Made by a program: the position numbers and the translations under genes | Source of the DNA: Phalacrocorax aristotelis | Taxonomy: Eukaryota; Chordata; Aves; Suliformes; Phalacrocoracidae | Length of the DNA: 64,000 nucleotides | Direction: 5' to 3' | NCBI RefSeq assembly: GCF_949628215.1 | Contig: NC_134279.1 | Coordinates: 67,439,766-67,503,765 of the forward strand | The notes under the pieces: generated by a model | The model's database searches: none | The model's input: the letters and a program-made list of their open reading frames with translations, nothing else | What the model was told of the DNA's origin: nothing | Part shown: one piece after another, positions 35,931-48,400 of the stretch | Numbering within the stretch: position 1 is the first letter of the stretch | Layout: every line of letters begins with the position of its first letter

Positions 35931-38900
35931 CAGAGCTAGCATAAGGGCTGCGTGCTTTTCAGGGCCCATGACAGAGTTTAAGATCCCTAAATTAGTGGCC
36001 TGCTTTTTCCCTTAGTGTTGTGCTCTGCTGAAATGGCACTGGAAGGACTAGACTTTAAGCTGCTTGTTTCTAGGACATGATTTATGGACAGCCAGATTGT
36101 TTCAGTAGGATCAAGTATCCAAGCAAAATCTACTGGCAAGAATACAGCTGTACCCTGATCTTTCTCAGAAGTCGTGGCTCCCGTCCTTCAGCTCAGATGT
36201 TTCAAACTGTTTTGACTGCCTTACAGATTAATAACACTATGACGGGATATGCATTTAAAGCACATGTCCAGGGAAGTGGCGTTTGGGAACAGCTATTCCT
36301 TATTCCTTCTCTGCACAAACATGCACACTCTAGTTCCTTTCCCCTTGTCCGTCTGATTAGAACTTGCTTCCCTTCTTGTTGCTGTGTGAGTTTGTCGCCA
36401 GATGGAACTATGACAGCACTGACTGTGCTGCTCAGTGTGAGACAGGGTAACAGGCACTAATGACTGATTTTTTTTCTTTGTTTATTGCAAAGAAAGATCC
36501 CAAAGGGTCCAAAACATTCTTCATCTTTGGATCAAGCTTCTTCCCCCCATTTCTGCGCTGGCTCTCTTGAGTGTCAGGCCATCTGCGCCTTCCCCTTCGC
36601 TTGGAGAGCCTGGTGCTCGTACAGGTGCTTCCTAAGCTTTGCTGCTGCCTGAAGAATTCCCTGCTGCCACCAGTGCTGCTTTTTGCATTTTGCAGTTCCC
36701 AATTCCTTCCTCAGCCGAAATGGCGGGTTTGTAACAAAACAAAGTCATAGCTGGGGTTCGTACATTGATTTTCTCATGGAGCAAGGCAACGTGCCCAGAG
36801 ACCCCCTACATACAAAGGCACTAGTGGTGGGGAGGGAGGTGGAGAGGGGACACAAGCTGTGGGGTAGCTCCAGAACAGTTTGAGGAAGCTTCATTCTTCT
36901 GTATCGCCTTCACCTTTTTCTGATGTCCCTTTCTATTTAGACATGTCAGAAAATGATGTCCTAGAGAAATTTTAAAAAACGCCAAGATATTCACGGGTAT
37001 AGTGTTTAAACCACTAATCTGCAGAGTGGGGGACCCACATTTAATGAATCATGCATTCAACGTGAGTCAGGCTATGAAGAAAATATTTTTTACTCACGTT
37101 TAATATATACAAAAATGGGACCACTTGAATAGAAGAGTTTGCAAGAAAGTGAGAGCCTTACCAAAGTGAGGGATCTTACTGTGATTTCTGATGAGGTTGC
37201 TGTACTTTTTTTGTGTAAAACAGTTTTCAAGGTTTAGTCTCAGTGCAGAGGAAAAGCAAATGCAGTAACCCCACAGGCTTTCATGAAATCAAGTGCTTGC
37301 TTTCTGGCCAGCACCAATTATGCTGCTCACGCATTCTGAAGGGAAATACTGAGCAGGCTCCCATCCCACTGGGGTGGCCAAGGAAACAAAGTTGGTACAG
37401 AAGTATGTTCTGCAAGCACAGGAGCGTGCAAATTGCAAGAGTTCTCCTCAAAGACCTATAGGGGTTAGATCGGCCACTTGGAAAGGATCCATGTGATGGT
37501 TCAAAGGCCAACAAACAAGCAACTTGAAAAACAAGATCTTTTCTGCTTGACAGCTACGTAAAATATGATTTTGTATACATGCATATTAATATTTGCCCAG
37601 GATTTGATGCTGTGGTTTCCAAATTTATTGGTTCTTCTTACTGTCCTTAACTTCTTTTTGCATGATGCATGACATATACTTTGCTTGCCATTGCTTCCTT
37701 TTCATGTTATTCTGCAGCTCTTTTTTTATTTAACCCCCTGCTAATGGGCAGTGGTGACAGAAAATTCAGGGTGAAAGGCCAGAGCATTCATTCTGCTTCG
37801 TGGAAATACCAACACTGGATTTTCTGGCAACTTTTATTAAAAGTAAAAGGAAAAGTAAGAATGAAGCACAACACAGGCCAGCATGTCCTACAGTTGGGAT
37901 CTGAGATTGCAAGATTTTGATTGAATACTTATTTCTGCTCATTTGCTTCACTTTCTGCTCTTCAATTTGATATAGTGTGACCTAAGAGCTTTTCCACACC
38001 TCTGCCCTGACTCAGCATATCATATACAGTACCTGTCATTTTCTTAGGACTGCTCTCTTGACTTCACCTGTTGCAAATAGAAAAAAAAAAAAAGTCCTCC
38101 TGCAGTTTGGTGATCCAGTGTTTGCCAAATCCTTGACATATCATCCTAGTTTATGCCTGTAATACCTCACATTCCTTGTTAATTATTTATCCAAGCACTC
38201 ATTAGCACCTGATATCAGATTGTATCAGGTGTAATCACTAACAGACGCCCAGGCAAACACAGTTACTGGATTAAAAAAAAATACCATTTCTTAGTTATTG
38301 TAACTAATGGTCTAACTCCAGTTACTCAGACACACAGTTCTGGAGCACCCCCTCTGCCTGCACTTTGGCAACTTACCACACTTACTGCTTACGTAGTGCA
38401 GAGGTATTCCTAGTCAAATGGTCACAAGTGAAGGATCAGTTACTTTACTTCACTGCCTGTTAAAGGCAATGTGTATTATTCAATATAATCTCCTCCTTCA
38501 TTTTCGTTCTACAAAACTCCCAACACCATAATTTTCCACTCAGTCTGCTAAAAATACAAACTCATCTGAACTGAGATCAGGTTCACCTGTGCTGCAGGTG
38601 GCAGGAAAAAGAGGAGAAGGTAGGGGAAGAGGGGCTGCCCAGGCAGAGTGGATACCCTGGCACGGCGCGAGGGTACATATGTGCCATGCTCCCAGGCTCC
38701 AGTTCCCTGCACCCCTCTCCCTGCCAGCCTGTATGAAGTACGCTGCTGCAGTAAGGGAACAGGAGTCTCCTCCCAGTTTGCCTTTGTAATTCACAGGGAA
38801 CTGTAGGAAATCAAATGCCTGCAGATTATAAATAAAATCTGGCAGATTATATTCTTCACCTCTGAAATAAAATGGCAATTAAATTTAGACTGGGCAGAAG

Positions 38901-41393
38901 CTGGAATTAGGAAAAACCTGAAAATTGGAAAAAACACTTGTAAAGTGTTTGAGACACCCTAACATTTGCCTAAACTAAGATGCTCTGCCTCCCTTTACTG
39001 AGCTACTTTCAAACCAAACTTCTTGGCTCTGCTAAAAGCACTTTACGCTCTCTATTGCTGAAGCAGAACACCACATGATTATTTCTAGCTAATCCAGTTA
39101 AAAAGAAAAATATTGAAAAAGTTAGTTTTCTTTGAACAATAAGTATTATGCGTCTTCTTGAGGTTTCAGTTCAAGTTCCACTGCATCTGAGATTGCTGAC
39201 TGGACACACAGTCATGTCAGCTGAATATCACATCAGGGCCAATATGACAAAAATAAACACCAGCAGTATAAAAAGAACAGAGAGGTGAACAAGTTTTGTC
39301 CTTGCTTTATTCTCATAACTTCTTACTCCAGAGCACTCCAGAGCTGGCATTTAAAAGTAGACAGAGCAGGTATGAGCAGTGTATATGTGTGCATGCACAT
39401 ACGTGCTGAATAAAGGAATTATTCTGAATTAGAGTTCAGCTTTTGTCAGATACAATGACTGGAACACGTGCAGCAGGAAAAAAAATAGATTAGCAGAAGG
39501 GGAGATTATATTTATTTCTATATAGGAATGAAGTGTGTGACATAACTGAGTTCTTAAGTGGCCCACAAAATGGGCAAAGACAGGAAATACTACCTTAGTA
39601 TCAGCAGCTTCCACAGGTCTGTCTGCAGAAATGCAGAGCCTTGTAATGCTCCTGTACATGATGCTTTCATCTGCCATGAATAGGTGGATGTTAACAGATC
39701 TATGCACAATTGTGGCATTCAGCTGGATTCAAAATGAAGTGATATATACAATGTTTTCATATGAAACATTTTCCCCCTTGAATTCAGGTCTGGAGGCAGC
39801 TGGTTTCACAGTACTGCTAGTACAAGTATGAATGAATCATTTTGAATCTGTATTTGAAGCACCCTGCTGAACATTACCAGGCTTGCATGAGTTTACGGAG
39901 AAGGGCAGATGCCTTTTAGACATTATGATTTCTCCAAATTTGGCACAGCTGTTACATAAGACATTGCTAATCAGAGCATTTATTGAGCATTCAAGACAGA
40001 GCACAGGCATACCTAGCCGATTCTCACCACAGAAGTGTAAAATATATGCGTAAACAGCACTATTCACTCACTTTGTAGATATAGAAATAAGAAAGAGACA
40101 GATACAAGGGACTCTTTTGCTCACAACTTTTTGTTCGTGTCTCTCCCTCCCTCTGGGACTAACAATTGACCTTATCGTTTCTCGCTTTGCTGACACTTCT
40201 TCTGCCCCTCGGCTTCTGCGATGCCAGTCACGCTGTTCTTTCGCACATGTTAAAACCGTTATATTAAACTCAGAACAACCGATCCACACTCAGCTTGAGA
40301 TTTGCTGCCTTTAAGATCTCAGGAAGCCTACGTATCTAAAACTTTGCCTTCTTTTTTTTTCCCAGCTCTATTTGTGGGTTAGCTGAAAAGCTTTACAGGT
40401 CTTCCCAAGGTCTTCCAGCAAGTCTGAGAAACTTTATTCAAAAGATATTGGAAAAAAACCGCTGTCTTTACTACTGGGTTGAAGTAATGGGAAAGGAGGC
40501 AAGAACATTAGAAGTAAGAAAACACGGGCAGAGGTTTCTGAGTGTGTTGGTCTTGATAAAAGGTTATGCAGTAAATAACCTCCAATTATTTGAATCATAT
40601 CTATCCTACTTTGTATTTTAGATGTGGGTTTTTTTTTTCAAAACAGAATTATTTAGCACTTCCTACAGTGTGTTTGGTGTCATACGTAATGGCCAGCACT
40701 GACTACACTCCTGGGGCAGATTGTATCCAGAGGCTGGAAAGCTTTCATAGGTTGGAAAGCAAAAATTGGCCAGCTGGATGCTTGGCTTGTGGGTGGAAGT
40801 TGCCAAGAGGCATATGGCTTGTTAGTGGTATTAAGCTACGCTCTGAATCCCACACACACTATAATATACAGGTCAGTGGGTAGGACAACACGAGACTGAA
40901 AGATGGCTTAGACACCTATCTGTGGGCCTCATATGCACTATCTCTACAGCCTGTAGTCCAAAATGTATCATGATGTGATCTGCTGTGGGTAAAGAGAAGG
41001 CTGATCAAAATTGCTTGGGTTTAGTTACCTGCGCTGTGTGTTACAAACCTCTCTTATTATTCTGGCAGCTGCTGTTAAGGAGAGCATCAAACAAGCAATA
41101 AAAACAAGGAGGACGTTGAAGGAACTAATCAAAGGACTAACGTTTCAGCATGGGTAGGGGTCAATTTTGAAGCATAACACAGCCCTGGTTTTCAAAGGTC
41201 TGTAACTTCTGATTTCAGTGCTTTTGGACGTGTCTGAAGTATGAAGTCCTAAAACAGATGCACTGAGATAAATGGAATGTCCTTTTGCAGTTTCCTGACA
41301 ATCAGTTAATACAAAACCAAATAAATAATACAGAAGCTACCAGAGAATGTTCAAGAAAATTGTAATTAAAGCTATCTCCTAGAAAAACAACTA

Positions 41394-42315
41394 TTTATTT
41401 CCAAAGATTTATGTGTCTTCTTGGTAGCTGGATGTCTTGGTGGTTTAGAAGTACATCTAATCTGAACACTTAGATATAATTCACAGGAGACCTTCAAGAT
41501 GGCATCTGCTCTCTCCTCAATATATTCCAAAACATGCTAACGGAGTTCACTGCAAGCAGGCAGATGTCTGACTTGGCAGGTTCTCATCTGAAATTAATAC
41601 GCCATAAATCTACTTATCACATCACGGTGGAAAACCCGTGGAGCTTTCTAGACCTGGTATTCCTGACTATTGGCTATCCAGTGGCCAGGAAACAGGCAGC
41701 TGAAGAACAGCTGTGTGGATGACGAAGCAATCGATAGTATCTGGTAAAATACTGTATGGAAGTATGCAAGCCAGAATCTTGCTATATGATGGTTTCAGGT
41801 AAGTTTGGCCCAAGTACTAGACCACTTATGAAAATCAGTTTAATTTTTCCACTGTCTTACCTAATATATCTTGTACCAAGTGAGCAATCTAAGCCCTCTC
41901 CCATCTGAATTCATATTTCCCTTTCCCGAAACATGATAATCAGACACTTGGTTTCCAAGGCCAAATGCTACGATTGTTTATATGAACAAGTAAGCTGCGT
42001 GGGAGATGTATGACAGGCATAGTTTCATTTTTCTTTCTGAAACATATGAACAGAAGTATTATTCTCAGTTTAATTCTGGAGAATAAGGGTAAGAGGATTT
42101 CTTCTTCAAGAAAAGGAAATGAAGGGTGAGGCTTTCTAGCAGCAATAGAATGATTTTTTATACTAAAAGTAGTTGGTATCAGATAGAAGTATGCAGGGTT
42201 TTAATACGCAGGTTTGCCAGTCCCAGAACTAGGGAGAAATTGCAATTAGAAATTAGTTAAAGCCAAATTTATAGCCAGCTAAGGCAAACAGAGGACATGG
42301 ATTCAGTTGACTAAC
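41394..42315 (-). other. BST1: Probable BST1 3' UTR
   Basis: On the minus strand an AATAAA lies at 41,399-41,394, about 0.9 kb after the stop. Use of this site is inferred. Confidence 0.45.
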
Positions 42316-42430
42316 TTAGAACACTAAAGCAAATCTGAACAAAAAGCCTACAAAAGAAACAAACATGAGCTTGTCCCAGCTGCCTCCTCTGCCTGAAGAT
42401 ATAGGTCCTCTTTGTACTGCTGGTGCAGAT
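42316..42430 (-). CDS. BST1: BST1 exon 9 (GPI-attachment signal) and stop
   Basis: Acceptor TTTTCTTTTCTTCAG, 115 coding nt, TAA at 42,318-42,316. It encodes SAPAVQRGPISSGRGGSW, then a hydrophobic tail MFVSFVGFLFRFALVF. A small-residue stretch (SSGRGGS) before the tail suits a GPI omega site. Sequence similarity to human is low, as expected for this exon, but phase, position and tail type fit. Confidence 0.88.
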
Positions 42431-45400
42431 CTGAAGAAAAGAAAACAAACAGGATGTTCACAGCACAGAGCTGAGTTAGGATTCTTTTAAATATCAGGGG
42501 TTTGTTGCCAAGGATGAAGTTTGCAGTCCAAGTGCTTAGCTAGAAGTTTCTTTATAAGAGCTTGCCACCAGATTCCCTCTGCCTGTCATGATTTTATAAA
42601 CAGGATGCCTGTGTGCAAAAACCTGGGAACACTCCTTTCTGTCTTAATACCTGAGCCTCGTCTTCTCTCCACATCCATTTACTATCTATGGCCTTATGCT
42701 TGAGATTGTATAGAGCTCTTCTACACAGCAGTGGTCCTAGAGGTCTGTATTTTTACAGCATTTGACACAACAGTATCCAGATCCATTTCTGTCTCCCTGA
42801 CATTGCAATAATGCAAGTAATAAGTACCACTACTAATAGGTTGCATCTGGCTTCCTTTCTGCTTATGTTTGTGAGCCATCTGTGCCATCTAGTGGGTATT
42901 TTTTTACTTACAAGTTTTCTTCAACCATCAGGGTGTCAACAAGTGAAGTCTAAATTTTGACTCAGCAGGAATATACTTCAAATCCGGAGAGGAGTTAAGG
43001 GCCACTATCACTACCCAAGAAGCCTGAAGTTAACTACAGCACCTTCTAGGTCCTCCCTCTGCTACCCTGACACAGCTCTACTCTGCTGATGTAATGGGAT
43101 TTGTGACAAAAAAGTCACTTGCACAACTCTCAGTTTTGGGCTCAGGACATTACTCTCTGGAGGCTGAGAAGCCAGCTATCAATCTTGTAACAGTAATTAG
43201 CCACTGTGAAAGAGAATGCAACTACTTATTATGGAAGTATGAAAATGCATCGTGTGTACACTGAGCACACACTATGCAAAGGAAGCCTTTTCTTAACAGA
43301 TACGTGCTCTTAACAGTGACACCACTCCTGACCAAACGGCTCCCATGTCAGTTAATGGACCATCAGAGAGCAGGGATCCATCCACAGAGAAAACAGATCT
43401 AGAAGATAATCATCAAATAATTTATATCCATCTGCTTAAGGCTCTTTCTGAAAGGGCAGCTAATTTCAGTGATGTTATTTACTGCAGAGAAGTAAGTGAC
43501 TTTGGGAAAAGTGTAAGTATTCATTGGCTTGAAGTATTTTAGCTACTTGAATTTCAGGGAGAGGCAGTGACAGCATTCAGATTGGGAAGCTCTGTCTTGA
43601 TTAGGGATAGCAGAGATATGAAATGAATCAAGGCTATTACATTGCCACGCATACAGGAGGAAACCAAAGGCTCAGGAAGGAAAGAAGCAAGGAAACTTTT
43701 CCTAAGGAGGGTGATAACAGCTGAGTTGCTTAGTAGTTACCCCAGGAGAGTATGAGACTGGTGCTTAGAATACACTGGTTATGTTAAGTACCGACATGGA
43801 TGGAAAGGAAGGGGTGGCTGTTCCCCTGCTTACACGCTGCAAGCGCTATGCAGTAACACTGGAGAACTGCTATGCTCATCCCTTAGGTGAAAGAAAAAGA
43901 CATTAATGGTTTCCAAAAGACTTTTCACCCAGATTTCCTCAGCTGAGGAATGTACCCACATGACAAAACTTTGAGGAAAATGGTTTAAAACCTGGGAGAA
44001 GAGAGAAATCTTCTGTTAGGAGTTCACAATATTCTATTTTTTAAGGTCCTGTAAAGTGCTTTTGCCTCCAGTTTGTTAATATTGTCACCACATTCACAGC
44101 TGTGATTTTTCATGGGACAACTGTATTTTCCTTTGACACATGAACAAAAGCCTTACCGTTCACTGGCAGAACAAGGAAAGCCTATATTAATCTACCATGC
44201 AAGTGGTATCTAGTAACAAACAAATGCCTTAACAGGCCTGGAAGCCTGTTCTATGATCTACTTCCTAGAAGGACTCTGGAGCTATCACTGGTACCTAAAA
44301 TGCCACTGTTTACATCACACATTTATAGGTTGGTGCTGGGATATAATTTGGATGTAAGAATAAATGTTGCCACGTGACAAGATGAGTAAAAGTTTTCAGT
44401 GACCAGCAGGAACAGAGAATACTCACTTTCTCTGTAAGAGTGTATTAAAAACTGTACATATGCTACAGAAAGTGATATACACCTCCTTTTCTGCGCTGCA
44501 TAAAGCACTACTGCCACACAGCCAGAGACAGGAAGCAGGAGTCGCATCTCTCTGCTGCCATAACCAGGGACAGCAAACCAGGCTTTTCACAGCAGAAGTT
44601 ATCATTGCAGTATTATGTGGGTATTAAAATACAAAAGATTTGCAGGTGCTTGAATTAGGGCAGAAAGAACAGTAGGAGATAGGATGTTGCCAAATGTATG
44701 CATTATGCACAAAAATAATATAACTAGAGAACAAATTTTATGCATCTATGTATCCTGCAACTTTCCAAATGGTGAGGAAGTTTTTATATTCAGATGTTCA
44801 AGTATCTTATGCGTACCTATACATGCAACAGCAAATAGATTAAGAAACTTAAACACAATTGCAAACAGTCATCTTTACTGTAAATTCAATGAAATTCATC
44901 ATAACTTCATTTAATCCTCTTTATACAATAAAGAAAAATAGGGATAGGAAGGGAAACCATTAAAACCTCGTTTAGGAGTGATGCTTGCTAATTAAGAAAG
45001 TTGTATCTTGGATGTAATCTGCATTCTCTGCAGATAACCTACTGGCCCAGGGTAAATACATTAAGATATAGAAATTGGGTTTGCACACAAAATGGAAGGT
45101 TAAAAAAAACTTCCTCAAAATTTGGAACTGCAAGTTCCAGTAGCTGGAGAAGCGTTCATTAGATCTGCTGTCATTTGACCTACAATTTCATTATTCAAGG
45201 AAGAATATTAATGACATATATAAATATAAATATAAATAAAACAATTTTGAATTTATAATAGATTTTGCATCAGAAAATATGAGATCACAAGTCTCATAAA
45301 GTCTGTAAATATCACTGATATTTACAAACTTCATTCATACCATCAGTGATATACAGTGTGACTATGTGATCAATGAGAACTGATCAACAACTAATTTTGA

Positions 45401-48400
45401 ATACCAGGTGCTCACAGACAATTATGCACAATCTGTAGACAGAAAACTGCTTAGTAAATACACATTAAGTAATAAATTCAAGAATACTATATATTGCCTA
45501 TGGGTGATATATAATAGATGTAACAGATGATAGAGGTAGAATCTGTTGAACTGGTTGTAATGAGACTGAGGATGGATTGAACTTCTTTTACTTACGATGA
45601 AAGGGTACACTTAGAATCATCAGGATAATCCAGGCAGAGTAAGAACATTACAGGCCTGTGAAGATATAATTTTACTTAGCATCTTTCAGGCAGAAAACTG
45701 AGGAAAACAAATGAAGAAATTTAAACAAACTCAACAGGATTTTCATCTCTAAAGCTTCCCTTCAGTGATATTTACCTTAGAATCTACTGTGAATAACTGG
45801 AGCTGTAGATACTACTGCAAATAATCAGTTGTTCTGCAGACATTCAACAGTGTTTTTAACTGTTGTTTAGATTTTCAATCCAAATAAAGATTTTACAGTG
45901 AAGTTGAATACATGAGGCCATCTTCTGTGTCCGACATTGGGTAAATACAATGTTCCACTTAATTATACAATTATACAATAAGGTGTAGTGTTTTGCTCAA
46001 TGCATGTCTGAAAAATGCCAAGTCTGAAAAATGTGAAAATTTAAATCAGGTGAATTGCTTCTGCAAGGGCACTATATTTATGAGGGATTTTCACTTACTT
46101 GTAATTGTCAGTGCAGGTGACATCATAACCAAGGGTTTTCAGCCTGTCTTCTAGTATCTTTACAGTGTGAATTCCACAGGAATCTCTGTGAGAAAGGATT
46201 TAAATATTATTGCAAGTCTTTTATTATCTTGTTTCCTTTCACTGAACTTGATGGAATTAGTAAAGAAAATCCCCATTCCTTTGCCTCTTCCATATTCCTT
46301 AACACCTACAGAAAACTGGTGTACATTGCTATTTATAATGCTGCATTTGCTAACAATCATTTAACATTTTATACTCAGTTTGCAGAGACTTGAAGATTGG
46401 CTTCAGCCTGTGTAGCATCTTCAGATTCTATTAATCAATATTCCCATGCCTAATATTCCACTAGACAAGCACGAAAAGAGCTAAATAATTTTGTAAAATA
46501 ATAAATATGAGTTTCATTTGTAATATTCTTTGGCAGCTATTTAGATGTGGCTAAAGTTGATGATAGCTCTCTTTACAGAATAAATTGGTTACAATAAATA
46601 AGAATTATTTTTCATATTAGAAGCTTGTCCTCTGTCTCAAATACAGAACATCAGAAAAACACAGCGAGAAAGAAAAACCCAGAAACAATCCTAAATGCAG
46701 CTCTTATTTTGTGGTCCAATTAGCAAAAGAAAGCTTGACATAGTGCAGAACCTACTGGGACCTCTAAAATTTGCACTGATGTCAGGTATTAAAGCCAGTG
46801 TTATGTACCCATTGGCCAGTAAATACTCATGACTCTAAAGAAACCATAAGGGTATGAACAAAATAATTGTAAAAAGCAATTAATAAAAATACACAAATAT
46901 TCCCATGCGTCCAGAGAAGCACAAACTGAAAGATAAATTAACATTCAGTCCTTGTCTTAATTTTTCTTTGTAATAAGGGCAACTTCTGCAAAGGTGAGCT
47001 ATGTATTTTTTCCCAGAAGGGTATGGTTCTTTGATTTAAAGATAAAAGCTGAGAAATGCTAATCTGAATCATGCTTCTTTTGTCATAGACTCCACAGCAC
47101 TATGGTAAAATATGTGACATGGGTTGGCTATGCCAAAATTTGGTGAAAGACAAGCAAAAGGAGATAGGAAAGAGAAGAGATGGGAAGTGAAAGATAAGTG
47201 ACAGAAAATGAACGGATATAAATAAAAAGGCTTGAGTAGCAAGAACAGAAGCCTCATGCTCCTAAGAATGACACCACGGATTCAGCCAGCAGTGGCGGAT
47301 ATGGTGACATCTGAGTCTGCTTCTCTGGCCCTCTTCGGCCGCGACAGTTTTAAGACCAATGAAGTGCCACCATGTATTATATTAAGTTGCAGGAACCCTG
47401 CAGATGGTTGGGGTAAGACTGACTTCCTTTGCTTCTCCACCCTCGATTCATCTATGTACATTTGTAGGACCCCCCCCGAAGCTATAATGAATTAATTCTT
47501 CCTTTAATCAGTCCCAAAACAGGCCTAATAATTTTATTTTGTTAACTTCAAAGTCCATTTTCCACTGTGTTTCCACAAGTTGAAAATCTTCACTTAGTCT
47601 TTGGCTGTTTACCAACAGGCTATTCTGTTTGGACTGATCTGGTTTTTGTTTGTTTTAAATGTGCTTAACAGCAGAATTAGACCTCTTAAAGCCTACTTGT
47701 TGTTGTTGGATTGATTTTAAGTATTGAGAGAATATGAGCCTCCTGTGGTATTTCCCTCCTTCTACTAATTTCCAAACACTTAAGATTGGTGAAAATGAAA
47801 AGGATGCATTTGGCAATTTAATCTAAACATTTAATCTGAAATTCAGACTGACCTTTTCCTTAATAAAACTGTTTGTGATACATCTTCACTCAAGGTCTGA
47901 GGTCCACACACGCATATCTCTAAACTAATGAATGTGCTCCAGACTTAATATTTGAATTTATTCTTATTTTGTTTAACTCTGGTATTTTTATATTCTTTGG
48001 GAATGGCAAAGTGTGCCTCGTGTGTTAGTGAAAGCATCTAAAATATTTTTAGTTCAATTGCTATAGAAATATAACCAAATAGAAAACAAAGGTGAAACTT
48101 TAAAGACAGGTTCAAAAAGGAGAAATTAGTTTTTTTAAGACATAACTTACCTATCTGGTCCTTCAATATCATCCACAACCCAGATGACAATTTGTGAGAT
48201 TTTGTCTTTCTGGAGATTAGGTATTTCGTAATCTGCAAAAAAACTGATTCAAGAAACAAACATTTAGAACTATAAAGAATAGGAAAAATATTTTTTTTTC
48301 TCTTTGCAATAATCAAAGCTCTGATCCTACTGTAGGGTATGGGCTTGCTTTACATTTTTATCTTCTGATTACAGACTCAACACAGAGTAGAAAAAATGTG

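Larger units (their letters stand above)
27901..41393. other. CD38-BST1 intergenic region
   Basis: About 13.5 kb between the CD38 promoter and the end of BST1. I find CR1 pieces at 28,765-28,836 and 34,930-35,190 and an LTR-like stretch at 35,420-35,930. A moderately G+C-rich patch lies at 34,450-34,640. No exon with splice context or family resemblance was found on either strand; the longest open frame (33,611-34,201, minus) looks like chance. Confidence 0.6.

Noticed and set aside
44200-44252. Possible BST1 exon 8 reading KPVKAFVCY then stop
   Set aside because: Weak acceptor and only one cysteine. The exon at 45,655-45,596 keeps both cysteines, both phases and a strong donor.
47232-47495. 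87-codon plus-strand frame with several CpG in BST1 intron 6
   Set aside because: Non-ATG start, no similarity that I recognise and no splice context.
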